The notes beneath the pieces are model-generated. The model was given only the letters and a program-made list of their open reading frames with translations. It was not told where the DNA came from and ran no database searches. A stretch of 64,000 bases of DNA, from positions 558,001 through 622,000 of the forward strand of contig JAEYGI010000040.1 in NCBI GenBank assembly GCA_023402395.1. Direction: 5' to 3'. Made by a program: the position numbers and the translations under genes. Below are positions 1 through 8,444 of this stretch, piece by piece; the stretch's first letter is position 1; each line of letters opens with the position of its first letter. This DNA is from Bacillota bacterium. Lineage in GTDB: Bacteria; Bacillota; UBA4882; UBA8346.

Positions 1-2
1 AC

Positions 3-389
3 GTCGGAGCGCTCGATTTGGATGGCGCGGAGCGGGTGATGCTGCAAGAAGCGGGGATTGCTCTGGTCTCCCCGCGGTTTGGAGCCCCAGGTGATCTGAT
101 GGCCATGTTTTCAAGCGTGCTGGCTGGATTGAAACAACAGGTCAACCGGGTTTATCTTCATTTTGACCTGGATGTGCTGGAGGTGGGGCGCGCCAAAGCC
201 AATCAACTGGGCCCTGGTTGCCTATCCGTTGAAACGGTGCTGGACTGCGTGCGGCTGATTGGCGGCCAGTTGGAGATTGCCGCCTGCACCATCGCTTCGG
301 TCGATCCTTCCTATGATATTGATCGCCGGATCGTGGAGGCGGGAATCCGGATCGTCGAAACCCTTCTTCAGAACAGAAAAGAACGGTAG
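3..389 (+). CDS. Arginase/agmatinase-family ureohydrolase, C-terminal part
   Basis: The reading frame is open to the left edge, so the gene is 5' truncated by the window; about 128 C-terminal residues are visible. The motif HFDLDVLE matches the metal-binding HxDxD block of the arginase/agmatinase/formiminoglutamase superfamily, followed by a glycine-rich stretch (QLGPGCLS) and the typical final helix ending in basic residues. The upstream residues GALDLDGAE fit the usual region before the last domain. Enzymes of this fold hydrolyse a guanidino (arginine, agmatine) or formimino group using a di-manganese centre. The substrate cannot be told from this fragment. The last motif departs from the canonical HxSxDxDxxDP form (E instead of DP), so a divergent member is possible. 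Confidence 0.8.
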   Translation, partial: VGALDLDGAERVMLQEAGIALVSPRFGAPGDLMAMFSSVLAGLKQQVNRVYLHFDLDVLEVGRAKANQLGPGCLSVETVLDCVRLIGGQLEIAACTIASVDPSYDIDRRIVEAGIRIVETLLQNRKER

Positions 390-541
390 CATTTTGATTC
401 GGTTTTATTCATTCGGCCGTTTTGGCCATCGAGTTGACGGCGGAATGGTGATGTAAGGGGTGGAAAGTGGTTATGATATAGGCAACGGCAGATCCTCAAT
501 ATCCTTGTTTTATCATTCATTAATGCAAAGGAGCCAATCTC

Positions 542-1780
542 TTGAGGTCGTTTGAAAGTTTACAGCTTATTCCTCCAATTTTAAAAGCGCTGCAGGCGGA
601 AGGGTATACCGAACCGACTCCGATTCAGGAACAAGCGATCCCCATTATTTTGCAACGGAAGGACTTGGTCGGCTCGGCCCAGACGGGGACCGGCAAGACG
701 GCCGCCTTCGCGCTCCCGATTTTGCAGATCTTGACCGGTGAACCCAAAAGCCGTTCGATCAAGGCGTTAATCCTGACTCCTACCCGGGAACTGGCCATTC
801 AAATCGGAGAGAGTTTCAGCGCTTATGGCAAGTATACCGGCCTCCGGCAAACGGTAATCTACGGCGGAGTTTCACAGAACCTCCAAACCGGGGCGTTAAA
901 GGCGGGAGTGGATATTTTGGTCGCCACCCCCGGCCGCCTGCTCGATCTGATGGATCAAAAGCTGCTCAGTTTGGACCAGATCAAACTGTTCGTGCTGGAT
1001 GAAGCTGATCGCATGCTCGACATGGGGTTTATCCATGATGTGAAAAAGATAATCAGCCGGCTGCCGGAACGGCGCCAGACCATGCTATTCTCGGCCACCA
1101 TGCCTCCGGAGATCAGGCTGCTGGCGGAGACGATCCTGCGCGATCCGGTCCGGGTGGCGGTGGACCCGGTCTCATCCACAGTCGATGCCATCGAGCAGGC
1201 GGTTTACTTCGTGGACAAGCAGAACAAGAAATCCTTATTGATACATGTCTTGCGCGATCCTTCGATTGTTTCGGCGCTGGTATTTACCAGAACCAAGCAC
1301 GGCGCCGATAAAGTCGCCCGCATGCTGGTCAAGGGAGGAATCCGGGCTGAGGCCATTCACGGCGACAAGTCGCAAACGGCGCGGCAACGCGCCCTGAACA
1401 ACTTTAAGGCCAAGCAGACCCGGGTGCTGGTGGCCACCGATATCGCGGCTCGGGGGATTGATGTGGAGGAGCTGTCCCATGTCATCAATTATGAAATTCC
1501 CAATGTGCCCGAGACCTATGTCCACCGAATCGGGCGCACCGGCCGGGCGGGGCTGAGAGGAATCGCGCTTTCCTTTTGCGACCAGGAGGAAAAAGAATAC
1601 CTGAAAGATATTCATAAACTGATCGCCAAGCCGATCCCGGTCATTGACGAACACCCGTATCCGATGAGTGACAGCGGCCCGCTCGAACCGCAGCGGCCGG
1701 CCCCGAAACGGCCTCCGGCCGGGAAAGCCGGTCCGGTCGGTTATTTCCGGCGAAAAGGCGGCGGCCGGCCGCCTAGGTAA
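542..1780 (+). CDS. DEAD-box ATP-dependent RNA helicase (RhlE/CshA-like)
   Basis: This 412-residue protein has the full set of DEAD-box motifs: Q motif (EPTPIQEQAIP, about 24-34), motif I AQTGTGKT (45-52), PTRELA, motif II DEAD near residue 152, SAT, TDIAARGID (motif V) and HRIGRTGRAG (motif VI). After the second RecA domain comes a short basic Pro/Gly/Arg tail, as in RNA-binding tails of RhlE/CshA-type helicases. It should unwind short RNA duplexes in ribosome assembly or mRNA decay. The start is TTG, with AAAGGAG at 527-533 eight bases upstream. It lies 54 bp upstream of a NYN-LOTUS protein with no terminator between, so the two are probably co-transcribed. Confidence 0.93.
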   Translation: MRSFESLQLIPPILKALQAEGYTEPTPIQEQAIPIILQRKDLVGSAQTGTGKTAAFALPILQILTGEPKSRSIKALILTPTRELAIQIGESFSAYGKYTGLRQTVIYGGVSQNLQTGALKAGVDILVATPGRLLDLMDQKLLSLDQIKLFVLDEADRMLDMGFIHDVKKIISRLPERRQTMLFSATMPPEIRLLAETILRDPVRVAVDPVSSTVDAIEQAVYFVDKQNKKSLLIHVLRDPSIVSALVFTRTKHGADKVARMLVKGGIRAEAIHGDKSQTARQRALNNFKAKQTRVLVATDIAARGIDVEELSHVINYEIPNVPETYVHRIGRTGRAGLRGIALSFCDQEEKEYLKDIHKLIAKPIPVIDEHPYPMSDSGPLEPQRPAPKRPPAGKAGPVGYFRRKGGGRPPR

Positions 1781-1834
1781 AGGATTCCCTTTCCCAAGCT
1801 TAGAGTCGTTGAAACTCATTCAAAGGAGCATTTT

Positions 1835-3019
1835 ATGCAAGACGAACAAGTAGCAGTTTATCTGGACTTTGAAAACCTGGCGATCTCCGCCGAGGAAGTC
1901 TATCCGTCCAAGGATAGACCCCTTCTGATCGAACCGGTGGTCGATTTCGCCACCACCAAGGGCAATGTCTGCATCAAGCGGGCCTATGCCGACTGGTCCA
2001 ACGAGTCGTTCTCCCAGTATCAGAACATGCTGATGGAACAAGGATTTGAGCTGGTACATCTGCCCGCCACCAATCTGCAGGGTAAAAACGGGTCCGACGT
2101 CCGGCTGGCCATCGATGTCATGGAAAACCTGGAGTTGTTTCAGACCATCAACACCATTATCATCGGCTCCGGAGACACCGATTTCGTTCCCCTGATCCAA
2201 CGGGTCCGGGCCCGGGGCATCAAAGTGATCAGCATCGGATTTGATCACAGCGTGGGCAATCTGGTCAAGATCAACAGCGCCGAGTTCAAATCCTTGGAGG
2301 AACTGATCGGCAAACCGGAGGAAGAATCGCTCTCGTCCGATCTGGTCCAGGAGATGGATGCCTCGTACGGCCGCGAACTTTTGATCCGTTACATCCGCAA
2401 CCGCAATAATGACGAACCAGTGCTGCTCGCCACCTTAAAGCAGGATCTGCTGAGGCTTGACCCTTCGTTCTCCGAGAAGAAGCTGGGGTTCTCCTCGTTC
2501 AAAAAGTTCATGCACTCTTTTGTCGGAGACATCGTGAACCGGATCGATCCTACTGATAAAGACGGATTGCTGCTGGTATACTTAAACGATGTGGACATTT
2601 CTCAGAACAAACGGACGAATCTCAAAGAGGAAGCCCAGGCCTTTTTGAATAAGAATATCCGGTTCCAAAAGAGCAAGGAAAAACGGCTGACCCTCTCCAA
2701 GATCCTGCTGGATGAATACAAGGAAAACAAAGAAATGACCATGAACAAGATGATCGATTTCACCAACGGCAAAATGAGGAACCTGACCAAAGTCGACATC
2801 CGGAAATTCATCAATTTGCTGTTTTCCGGCAAAGCCTTTGATCAGCTTGAAAAGGGAAAGCGGCGGCCACTGCTGTTTCGGCCGATCAAACTCAAGGAGA
2901 CCATGAGCAGCCCCGATATTCTGGAGCAGATCTATATGAACCGGGTCGTGGAGATTTTGAAGAACCGCTATTCCACGTTAAGTGAGGAAGAGATCAGCGA
3001 ACTGCTGGAGGCGAAATAA
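1835..3019 (+). CDS. NYN-domain (PIN-like) putative RNase with LOTUS/OST-HTH domain
   Basis: The 394-residue protein starts with a NYN/LabA-type PIN-like domain (about 1-155): YLDFENL with D11, then GSDVRLAID (D88, D94), and SGDTDF (D114, D116), which together supply the acidic metal-binding residues of this nuclease fold. Residues about 178-238 (ELLIRYIRNR ... VLLATLKQDL ... LDPSF ... LGFSSFKKFM) match the LOTUS/OST-HTH RNA-binding domain. The last 150 residues are charged and helical and unassigned. The start ATG has AAAGGAG seven bases upstream. The NYN + LOTUS architecture is known in bacteria and in animal MARF1, an RNase. The gene follows a DEAD-box helicase. RNase activity is inferred, not shown. 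Confidence 0.85.
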   Translation: MQDEQVAVYLDFENLAISAEEVYPSKDRPLLIEPVVDFATTKGNVCIKRAYADWSNESFSQYQNMLMEQGFELVHLPATNLQGKNGSDVRLAIDVMENLELFQTINTIIIGSGDTDFVPLIQRVRARGIKVISIGFDHSVGNLVKINSAEFKSLEELIGKPEEESLSSDLVQEMDASYGRELLIRYIRNRNNDEPVLLATLKQDLLRLDPSFSEKKLGFSSFKKFMHSFVGDIVNRIDPTDKDGLLLVYLNDVDISQNKRTNLKEEAQAFLNKNIRFQKSKEKRLTLSKILLDEYKENKEMTMNKMIDFTNGKMRNLTKVDIRKFINLLFSGKAFDQLEKGKRRPLLFRPIKLKETMSSPDILEQIYMNRVVEILKNRYSTLSEEEISELLEAK

Positions 3020-3049
3020 ATTTCTCACCTCCTTATTTAAAAGGCGGAA

Positions 3050-4495
3050 TTAACTCTCCAGATCGTCGTCGGCCGCAGCGGACGGACTTTGGCTGGAGAT
3101 TACGCCTGAAAGCCTTCGTGCCGTTTTCACCAGGTGTTGAGCCTGCGCATCCAGGGCATCGGCTGCGGCGGCATTCTCTTCGGAAGCGGAAGCGTTTTGC
3201 TGGGTGACGGTTTCCATCTGGCCGATGGCCAGATGGACTTGTTGGATACCCTGGGATTGCTCCTGGCTCGCCCCCGCGATTTCGTCCATCAATTGATTGA
3301 GCTTTCCGGCCTGAACGGAAATTTCCTTCAGCGAGTCGGCGACGATGGTGGTGTCGGCCATCCCTTTATTGGTCAAGTCGATGTTGCGGTCGACGATGAC
3401 GGCGGTTTCCTTGGCTGCCTCGGCGCTACGCTGCGCCAGATTTCGCACTTCCTCGGCCACTACCGCGAAGCCCACCCCGGCTTCGCCGGCTCGGGCGGCT
3501 TCCACCGCGGCATTCAGTGCCAGGATATTGGTTTGAAAAGCGATATCGTCGATCACCTTAATAATCTTACCGATTTGGGCGCTGGATCTTTTGAGTTCGC
3601 CCATGGAGCCGGATAATTGTTCCATCTTGCCGTTGCCTTGATGGGAAACTTCGGTCATCTGTTTCGAAAGCAGCGCGGCCTGCCGGGTATTTTCGGTGGT
3701 CTGGCGAACCATTGACGCCAATTCCTCCATGGTGGCCGAGGTTTCCTCGATGGCGGCCGCCTGTTCGGAGCTTCCGCTCGATAATTGGAGGCTGCCGGAT
3801 GAAACTTCTTTGGCGGCGGCGACGATTCGCCGCGAGACTTCGCCGAGGTCGACGACGATCGAGCGGACCGGCCGTACCACTGAAAAGTTAAAGTAAAGCG
3901 CAATCCCCATGCCGATCAGAATCAGCAACAGAGAGAATAATCCCACCAAATAGTTGATGGTCTTTACTTTTTGGTTGATTTCCGCTACGCTGATCCCCAC
4001 AAACCACATCCCAATCACCCGGCCGTCCAAGTCACGCAATGGCAGATAATTGGTTCGGCAAGCCTTTCCGGCAACAATGGCCCGCCCCAGGTAGGGTTTT
4101 CCCTGCTTTAGCACGGTGGTGACCACTTCGGGAGCAGCCTGCGTTCCGACGGCTCTCGTACCATCGTCTTTAAGCACGGTGGTGGCCACCCGGGTATCGC
4201 CCAGGAAAATGGTGGCCAATGAACCGGTCAGCGTTTGGACTTCGTCGACCGCCTCGTTATTGCCGCTGATCAGGGTGCCGCCTTTGTATAATTCTCCGTC
4301 GAGATTCGACCAGCTTCCCGGGTACTTTTGATTGATAAAGCCATATCCCAGCCGGTTGTCGGCGTTTAACTTTTCAACCACCAAATTATCGACCAGCTTC
4401 GCCACTTGGCTGTGGATAAAAAAGTAGATTAAGCCGCCCAATAAAACGAATCCCACCAGAAAGTAAGCGGATTTCATTCGCATCTTCATTTTCAT
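3050..4495 (-). CDS. Methyl-accepting chemotaxis protein with periplasmic single Cache domain
   Basis: The 481-residue chemoreceptor has TM1 at about 9-29, a ligand-binding domain at 30-180 resembling sCache_3 (GGTLISGN ... TGSLATIFLGDTRVATTV ... WFVGISVAEI), TM2 at about 184-206 and a cytoplasmic coiled-coil signalling domain. The conserved hairpin tip is present (DDIAFQTNILALNAAVEAAR), which contacts CheA and CheW. Only a very short linker follows TM2, so a full HAMP domain is missing, as in some other sCache_3 receptors. There is no C-terminal CheR/CheB tether pentapeptide. The gene faces the preceding gene tail to tail. No chemotaxis operon lies nearby, so this is an orphan receptor; its ligand is unknown. 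Confidence 0.93.
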   Translation of the reverse strand: MKMKMRMKSAYFLVGFVLLGGLIYFFIHSQVAKLVDNLVVEKLNADNRLGYGFINQKYPGSWSNLDGELYKGGTLISGNNEAVDEVQTLTGSLATIFLGDTRVATTVLKDDGTRAVGTQAAPEVVTTVLKQGKPYLGRAIVAGKACRTNYLPLRDLDGRVIGMWFVGISVAEINQKVKTINYLVGLFSLLLILIGMGIALYFNFSVVRPVRSIVVDLGEVSRRIVAAAKEVSSGSLQLSSGSSEQAAAIEETSATMEELASMVRQTTENTRQAALLSKQMTEVSHQGNGKMEQLSGSMGELKRSSAQIGKIIKVIDDIAFQTNILALNAAVEAARAGEAGVGFAVVAEEVRNLAQRSAEAAKETAVIVDRNIDLTNKGMADTTIVADSLKEISVQAGKLNQLMDEIAGASQEQSQGIQQVHLAIGQMETVTQQNASASEENAAAADALDAQAQHLVKTARRLSGVISSQSPSAAADDDLES

Positions 4496-4734
4496 CGCAA
4501 TCGCCCCATTTCCCTATCTTCTTATTTATATCGGAGTATTTGGCCACGGATTTAATGAAATTTACTCAAATGCAACTTTAAAGTGGCTGCGTCCGGCGAT
4601 TACGGGCTGCGCTGAACCCGGCGTCCGGCGGCGCGGTTCATTGGGAAGCTTATGATCAATGGTTTGCAGTTTACTGAGTTGGGGGAGACGCTCCCAATCC
4701 CCATTCAGTTACTGAATCATTTCATGCGGTAAAT

Positions 4735-4923
4735 AAATGTGGATATTCTGCTACTGAATGAACTGGGGGAACTGTTCCCAATTTACATTAAGCAAATAAA
4801 TGTGGATGTTTTGTTAATAAATGAACTATGGGGCTCACTCCCATTCCACATTTAGTGACTGAATGTGGATATTCTGTGGATAAATCAGTTAATTTGATTA
4901 CTAAATGGGAATGACCGGAGGGA
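4735..4923. repeat. Intergenic minisatellite, 63-bp higher-order unit built from 21-bp steps
   Basis: AAATGTGGAT-like starts occur at 4735, 4798 and 4861, exactly 63 bp apart. Inside each 63-bp unit the sequence also steps by 21 bp, with blocks starting AAAT, GAAT or CCCA. The middle block carries a G-run facing a CCC-run, so each unit can form a hairpin. A further G-run/CCC hairpin at about 4684-4704 lies upstream. The repeat lies in the 591-bp gap between the divergently placed chemoreceptor and SDR genes. Nothing else was recognised in that gap. Confidence 0.75.
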
Positions 4924-5086
4924 GAGCAAGGATTGGATAAGGCCGGATGGGAAGGGGCAGAAAGTCCAAAAGATCCTGCCTTTGGTCCTGGTCAAATCGC
5001 GGCCGGGCACGGAGGAACGCTTCGACCGATCGAGAAGTAGATGAGGAACGGTGATCCCGGAAAAACTTGATCAGGAGGTAATATTG

Positions 5087-5866
5087 ATGGGTTCATTGCA
5101 GGGGAAGAGAGCGTTGGTAACCGGCGGGGCCAATGGCCTGGGCGGGGCGATTTCACTGGAATTGGCCAAGCGGGGCTGCAAGGTAGCGGTTCATTGGTTC
5201 CAGCACCGGCCGGATCAGAATACCGCAGCCGATGTCGCTGCCTTGCGGGAGAAGATTAAGGCGCTTGGGAGCGAGATGGTCGATGTCGACGGCGATCTCA
5301 CCGACGAGGCGACGGTGAAACGGGTAGTCGCGACCGCCGCGTCGGCCTGGGGCGGCTTGGACATTTTGGTGAATAATGTCGGCGACATTATGGGACGGCA
5401 CGTCCTGGACGAGATGGAATTGAACTTCTTTCAAAAGGTGATGGACGTCAACCTGACCACGATGTTTCTGGTGACCCGGGAGGCGATACCGCATCTGAAG
5501 CGCGCGGGCGGCGCCGCCATCGTCAATCTGGCGTCCCTAGCCGGCCGCAAAGGCGGACACGGCGGGTCGCTGGCTTACAGCACGGCCAAGGGCGCGGTGA
5601 TCACCTTTACCCGCGGCCTCTCCAGTGAGGCCGGGCCGAGCGGGGTCCGGGTCAATTGCGTCGCTCCCGGATTGATGCTGGGAACCTATTTCCATCAGAC
5701 GCATACCACCCCCGAGGCGGCTCAGGCAACCATCGCCCAGATCCCGTTGGGACGGGCCGGCAATCCGCAGGACGTGGCCGACGCTGTGGCCTTCCTGGCC
5801 TCTCAGTACGACGGGTTTATTACCGGAGCGACCTTGGACATCAACGGCGGCGTTTACACGGCCTGA
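5087..5866 (+). CDS. Short-chain dehydrogenase/reductase (FabG-like)
   Basis: A 259-residue classical SDR. It has the N-terminal cofactor motif TGGANGLGG (TGxxxGxG), NNVG in the central sheet, the catalytic Ser in NLASLAG and the YSTAKG (YxxxK) motif, ending with the usual DINGG element. It should reduce a carbonyl or oxidise an alcohol with NAD(P)H; the substrate is not evident. The frame is open further upstream to 5051, but ATG 5087 has AGGAGG at 5073-5078 eight bases before it and is the better start. It stands alone, preceded by the minisatellite and followed by a terminator. Confidence 0.88.
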   Translation: MGSLQGKRALVTGGANGLGGAISLELAKRGCKVAVHWFQHRPDQNTAADVAALREKIKALGSEMVDVDGDLTDEATVKRVVATAASAWGGLDILVNNVGDIMGRHVLDEMELNFFQKVMDVNLTTMFLVTREAIPHLKRAGGAAIVNLASLAGRKGGHGGSLAYSTAKGAVITFTRGLSSEAGPSGVRVNCVAPGLMLGTYFHQTHTTPEAAQATIAQIPLGRAGNPQDVADAVAFLASQYDGFITGATLDINGGVYTA

Positions 5867-5889
5867 CCGTTGGCGAATTGATAAAGATG

Positions 5890-5926
5890 GGCCGGTGTAC
5901 CAAAAACAGTACCTGGCCTTTTTTTA
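5890..5926 (+). terminator. Intrinsic terminator after the SDR gene
   Basis: GGCC-GGTGTAC pairs imperfectly with GTACC-TGGCC and is followed by eight T residues. Confidence 0.6.
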
Positions 5927-5937
5927 TTGGAGTATGA

Positions 5938-5998
5938 TATAATCGGTGCAGTGAAAATGTGTCGCAATTATTTGGACTCAGCCAATTATATTGCGACA
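5938..5998 (+). promoter_or_regulatory. mutS2 promoter -10 and 9-bp inverted repeat in its leader
   Basis: A consensus -10 TATAAT lies at 5938-5943; no convincing -35 was seen. Downstream, TGTCGCAAT at 5960-5968 is matched by ATTGCGACA at 5990-5998, with a 21-base loop. The same arms recur at 36248-36294 and a single arm at about 35342-35350. It would form a hairpin in the mutS2 leader or be a protein-binding site. Confidence 0.5.
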
Positions 5999-6020
5999 GG
6001 GATAGAAAGGAACATCGATC

Positions 6021-8378
6021 GTGCTGGAACGAACGCTGAACGCTTTGGAATTTCCGAAAATCATCGAAAAGGTGTCCGATTACGCCGGGTCCGTCCGGGG
6101 CAAGGAAATGGTATGGGAACTGAAACCGTCGACGTTCCTCTCGGAAGTGAGGGAATGGCAGCAGATCACCTCCGAAGCGGTTCAGGTCCTGATTGAAGCC
6201 GACCGCCTGCCGCTGGGAGGGGTCTTTGACATCCGCCTCTCCCTGAAAAAAGCAGCCATCGGCGGAACCCTGGCTCCGCAGGAATTGACGGAGATTAGCT
6301 CCACTTTGCGGGCTTCTAGGCTGATGCGGGAGTTTTTAGTGGAAAAGCGGGAGTCCCTAACGATTTTGTCTGAATGGGGCGGCCGGCTCGCCAGTTTCCC
6401 GGCGCTTGAAAGAGAGATCGATCGCTGCGTCGGGCCGGGAGGGGAGATCACCGATCAGGCCAGCCCGAAACTGCACGGCTTGCGTTCCCAGATCAAGACC
6501 TATCAAAACCGGGTTCGGGACAAGCTGGATTCAATGGTTCACTCCTCGGAGAACGGGAAATATTTGCAGGAACCGATCGTTACCGTTCGCAACGATCGTT
6601 ATGTAATCCCGGTCAAACAGGAATACCGGTCGCTTTTTCCCGGCATCGTGCATGACCAGTCGTCCAGCGGCGCGACTCTTTTTATTGAGCCCATGGCCGT
6701 GGTGGAGTTGAACAATCAATTGCGAATCATTGAGTCTCAAGAAGCGGAGGAGGTTCAACGGATCCTGGCTGATCTCTCCGGCCGGGTTCAGGCGGTGAGC
6801 GACAGCGCCCAAACCGCGGTGGAGATTTTGGGCCGGCTCGATCTGGCCTTTGCCAAGGGGCGGTACAGCCTGGCGGTGAACGGCGTCGAACCGGAGCTGA
6901 ACGAGGCCGGCCTGGTCGAGCTTTACGATGCCCGCCATCCGCTGCTAACTGGAAAAGTGGTTCCGATCACCGTCCGTCTGGGCGGGGATTTTGACACCTT
7001 GGTGATTACCGGGCCGAATACCGGCGGCAAGACAGTCACCTTGAAGACCGTGGGCCTTTTGACCCTGATGGCCCAGTGCGGGCTGCATATTCCCGCCGCC
7101 ATCGGCTCAAAACTGGCGGTCTTTCAGGCGGTCTTTTGCGATATCGGCGACGAACAGAGCATTGAGCAGAGCCTGTCGACTTTCTCGTCCCATTTGACGC
7201 AGATCGTTAAGATTATTGGGGGAGCCGACGGTCCGGACTGTTTGGTGCTCCTGGACGAGCTGGGCGCGGGAACGGACCCGGCCGAAGGCGCGGCCCTGGC
7301 GATGAGCATCCTTAAGCATCTGCACGGCTTGGGGGTGCGGACCATCGCCACCACCCATTACAGTGAATTAAAGGTTTTTGCCTACAAGACCGACGGCATC
7401 CGGAACGCCTCGGTGGAGTTCGACATCGCAACGCTCCGCCCCACCTATCATCTGATGATTGGTTTGCCCGGCAGCAGCCAGGCGTTTGAGATCGCCGCCA
7501 AGCTCGGGCTTCCCAAGTATTTGGTGGATAACGCCCGCAGCTATATTTCCGCCGAAGAGATGAAAGTCGAGGAGATGCTTAGGCAGATCGAAACCGACAG
7601 CCGCAGGGCGCGGGAAGACCGGATCGCCGGCGAAGCGGCCCGGGTGAAGGGCGAAAGCTACAAGACCCGTTACGAAGCGGAGCTGCAGCGATTGCAGCAA
7701 GAGAAAGCGGAGATCCTGCGAGAGGCCAAAGCCGAAGCGAGGGAGATCTTGCTGGAAACCCGGCGGGACAGTGAAAACCTGCTACGCCGGCTGAACGAGG
7801 CGTCCCGGGATCAATTAACCGGTATCGTTAACGAAGCCCGGCAACGCATCACCAAGGAGCTGGCCAGACTAGAGGAGCCCAAGCCGGAGCCAAACCGTTC
7901 CGGAAAACCGCTGGAGCCGGAAGATTTGAAACCCGGTTCGAGAGTCCGGGCGATCTCGCTGAATCAGGCCGGAACGATCCTGGAAGCGGGCGGGGAGACG
8001 GTCCTGGTCCAACTCGGAATCATGAAAGTCAGCCTGCCCCTTTCCGATATTGAAATGCTCCCTGAAGCTAAAGTCCGGACCGAGCCGGTCCGGCGCAAGA
8101 CCGGGGAGACCGGGCTGGAGGCGGCCAAGACCATCTCGGCGGAGATCAACTTGCGGGGTATGACGGTCGACGAAGCCCTTTATGAATTGGAAAAATATCT
8201 GGATCAGGCGCTGCTGGCCGGGTTGAACCGGTTCCGGGTCATCCACGGCAAAGGTACCGGCGCGCTCCGCCAGGGAGTCCAGCAATATCTACGGAACCAT
8301 CCGGCGGTCCAATCGGTCCTCTTCGCCGAGCAGAGCGAGGGCGGGCTGGGGGCGACGGTGGTTGAATTGAAGCACTGA
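6021..8378 (+). CDS. mutS2: MutS2 endonuclease/ribosome-rescue ATPase
   Basis: At 785 residues this is full length for MutS2. Residues 1-300 form the MutS-like core and clamp. The ABC-type ATPase follows, with Walker A TGPNTGGKT at about 330 and Walker B LVLLDELGAGTDP with the typical TTHYSELK. A long coiled coil rich in Lys/Glu/Arg spans about 505-620, then a KOW-like segment and a C-terminal Smr domain from about 708 (INLRGMTVDEAL, HGKGTGALR). The MutS mismatch-recognition domain is absent, as expected. In Bacillus MutS2 binds collided ribosomes; other work links it to suppression of recombination. The start is GTG with GAAAGGA upstream. Confidence 0.96.
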   Translation: MLERTLNALEFPKIIEKVSDYAGSVRGKEMVWELKPSTFLSEVREWQQITSEAVQVLIEADRLPLGGVFDIRLSLKKAAIGGTLAPQELTEISSTLRASRLMREFLVEKRESLTILSEWGGRLASFPALEREIDRCVGPGGEITDQASPKLHGLRSQIKTYQNRVRDKLDSMVHSSENGKYLQEPIVTVRNDRYVIPVKQEYRSLFPGIVHDQSSSGATLFIEPMAVVELNNQLRIIESQEAEEVQRILADLSGRVQAVSDSAQTAVEILGRLDLAFAKGRYSLAVNGVEPELNEAGLVELYDARHPLLTGKVVPITVRLGGDFDTLVITGPNTGGKTVTLKTVGLLTLMAQCGLHIPAAIGSKLAVFQAVFCDIGDEQSIEQSLSTFSSHLTQIVKIIGGADGPDCLVLLDELGAGTDPAEGAALAMSILKHLHGLGVRTIATTHYSELKVFAYKTDGIRNASVEFDIATLRPTYHLMIGLPGSSQAFEIAAKLGLPKYLVDNARSYISAEEMKVEEMLRQIETDSRRAREDRIAGEAARVKGESYKTRYEAELQRLQQEKAEILREAKAEAREILLETRRDSENLLRRLNEASRDQLTGIVNEARQRITKELARLEEPKPEPNRSGKPLEPEDLKPGSRVRAISLNQAGTILEAGGETVLVQLGIMKVSLPLSDIEMLPEAKVRTEPVRRKTGETGLEAAKTISAEINLRGMTVDEALYELEKYLDQALLAGLNRFRVIHGKGTGALRQGVQQYLRNHPAVQSVLFAEQSEGGLGATVVELKH

Positions 8379-8387
8379 CGGTAGCAT

Positions 8388-8433
8388 AAAAATAAAAAGA
8401 CCCTTCCCTTTTCGGGAGGGTCTTTTTATTTTT
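8388..8433. terminator. Bidirectional terminator between mutS2 and the PBP gene
   Basis: A-rich left side plus GACCCTTCCC pairs with GGGAGGGTC plus a T-rich right side around a short TTTTC loop. The A/T tracts on both sides make it work in both directions for the two convergent genes. Confidence 0.9.
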
Positions 8434-8444
8434 GGGTTGGCGTG

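Noticed and set aside
5927..6196. 89-codon frame across the mutS2 start
   Set aside because: It overlaps the well-supported mutS2 start in another frame and covers the leader hairpin.
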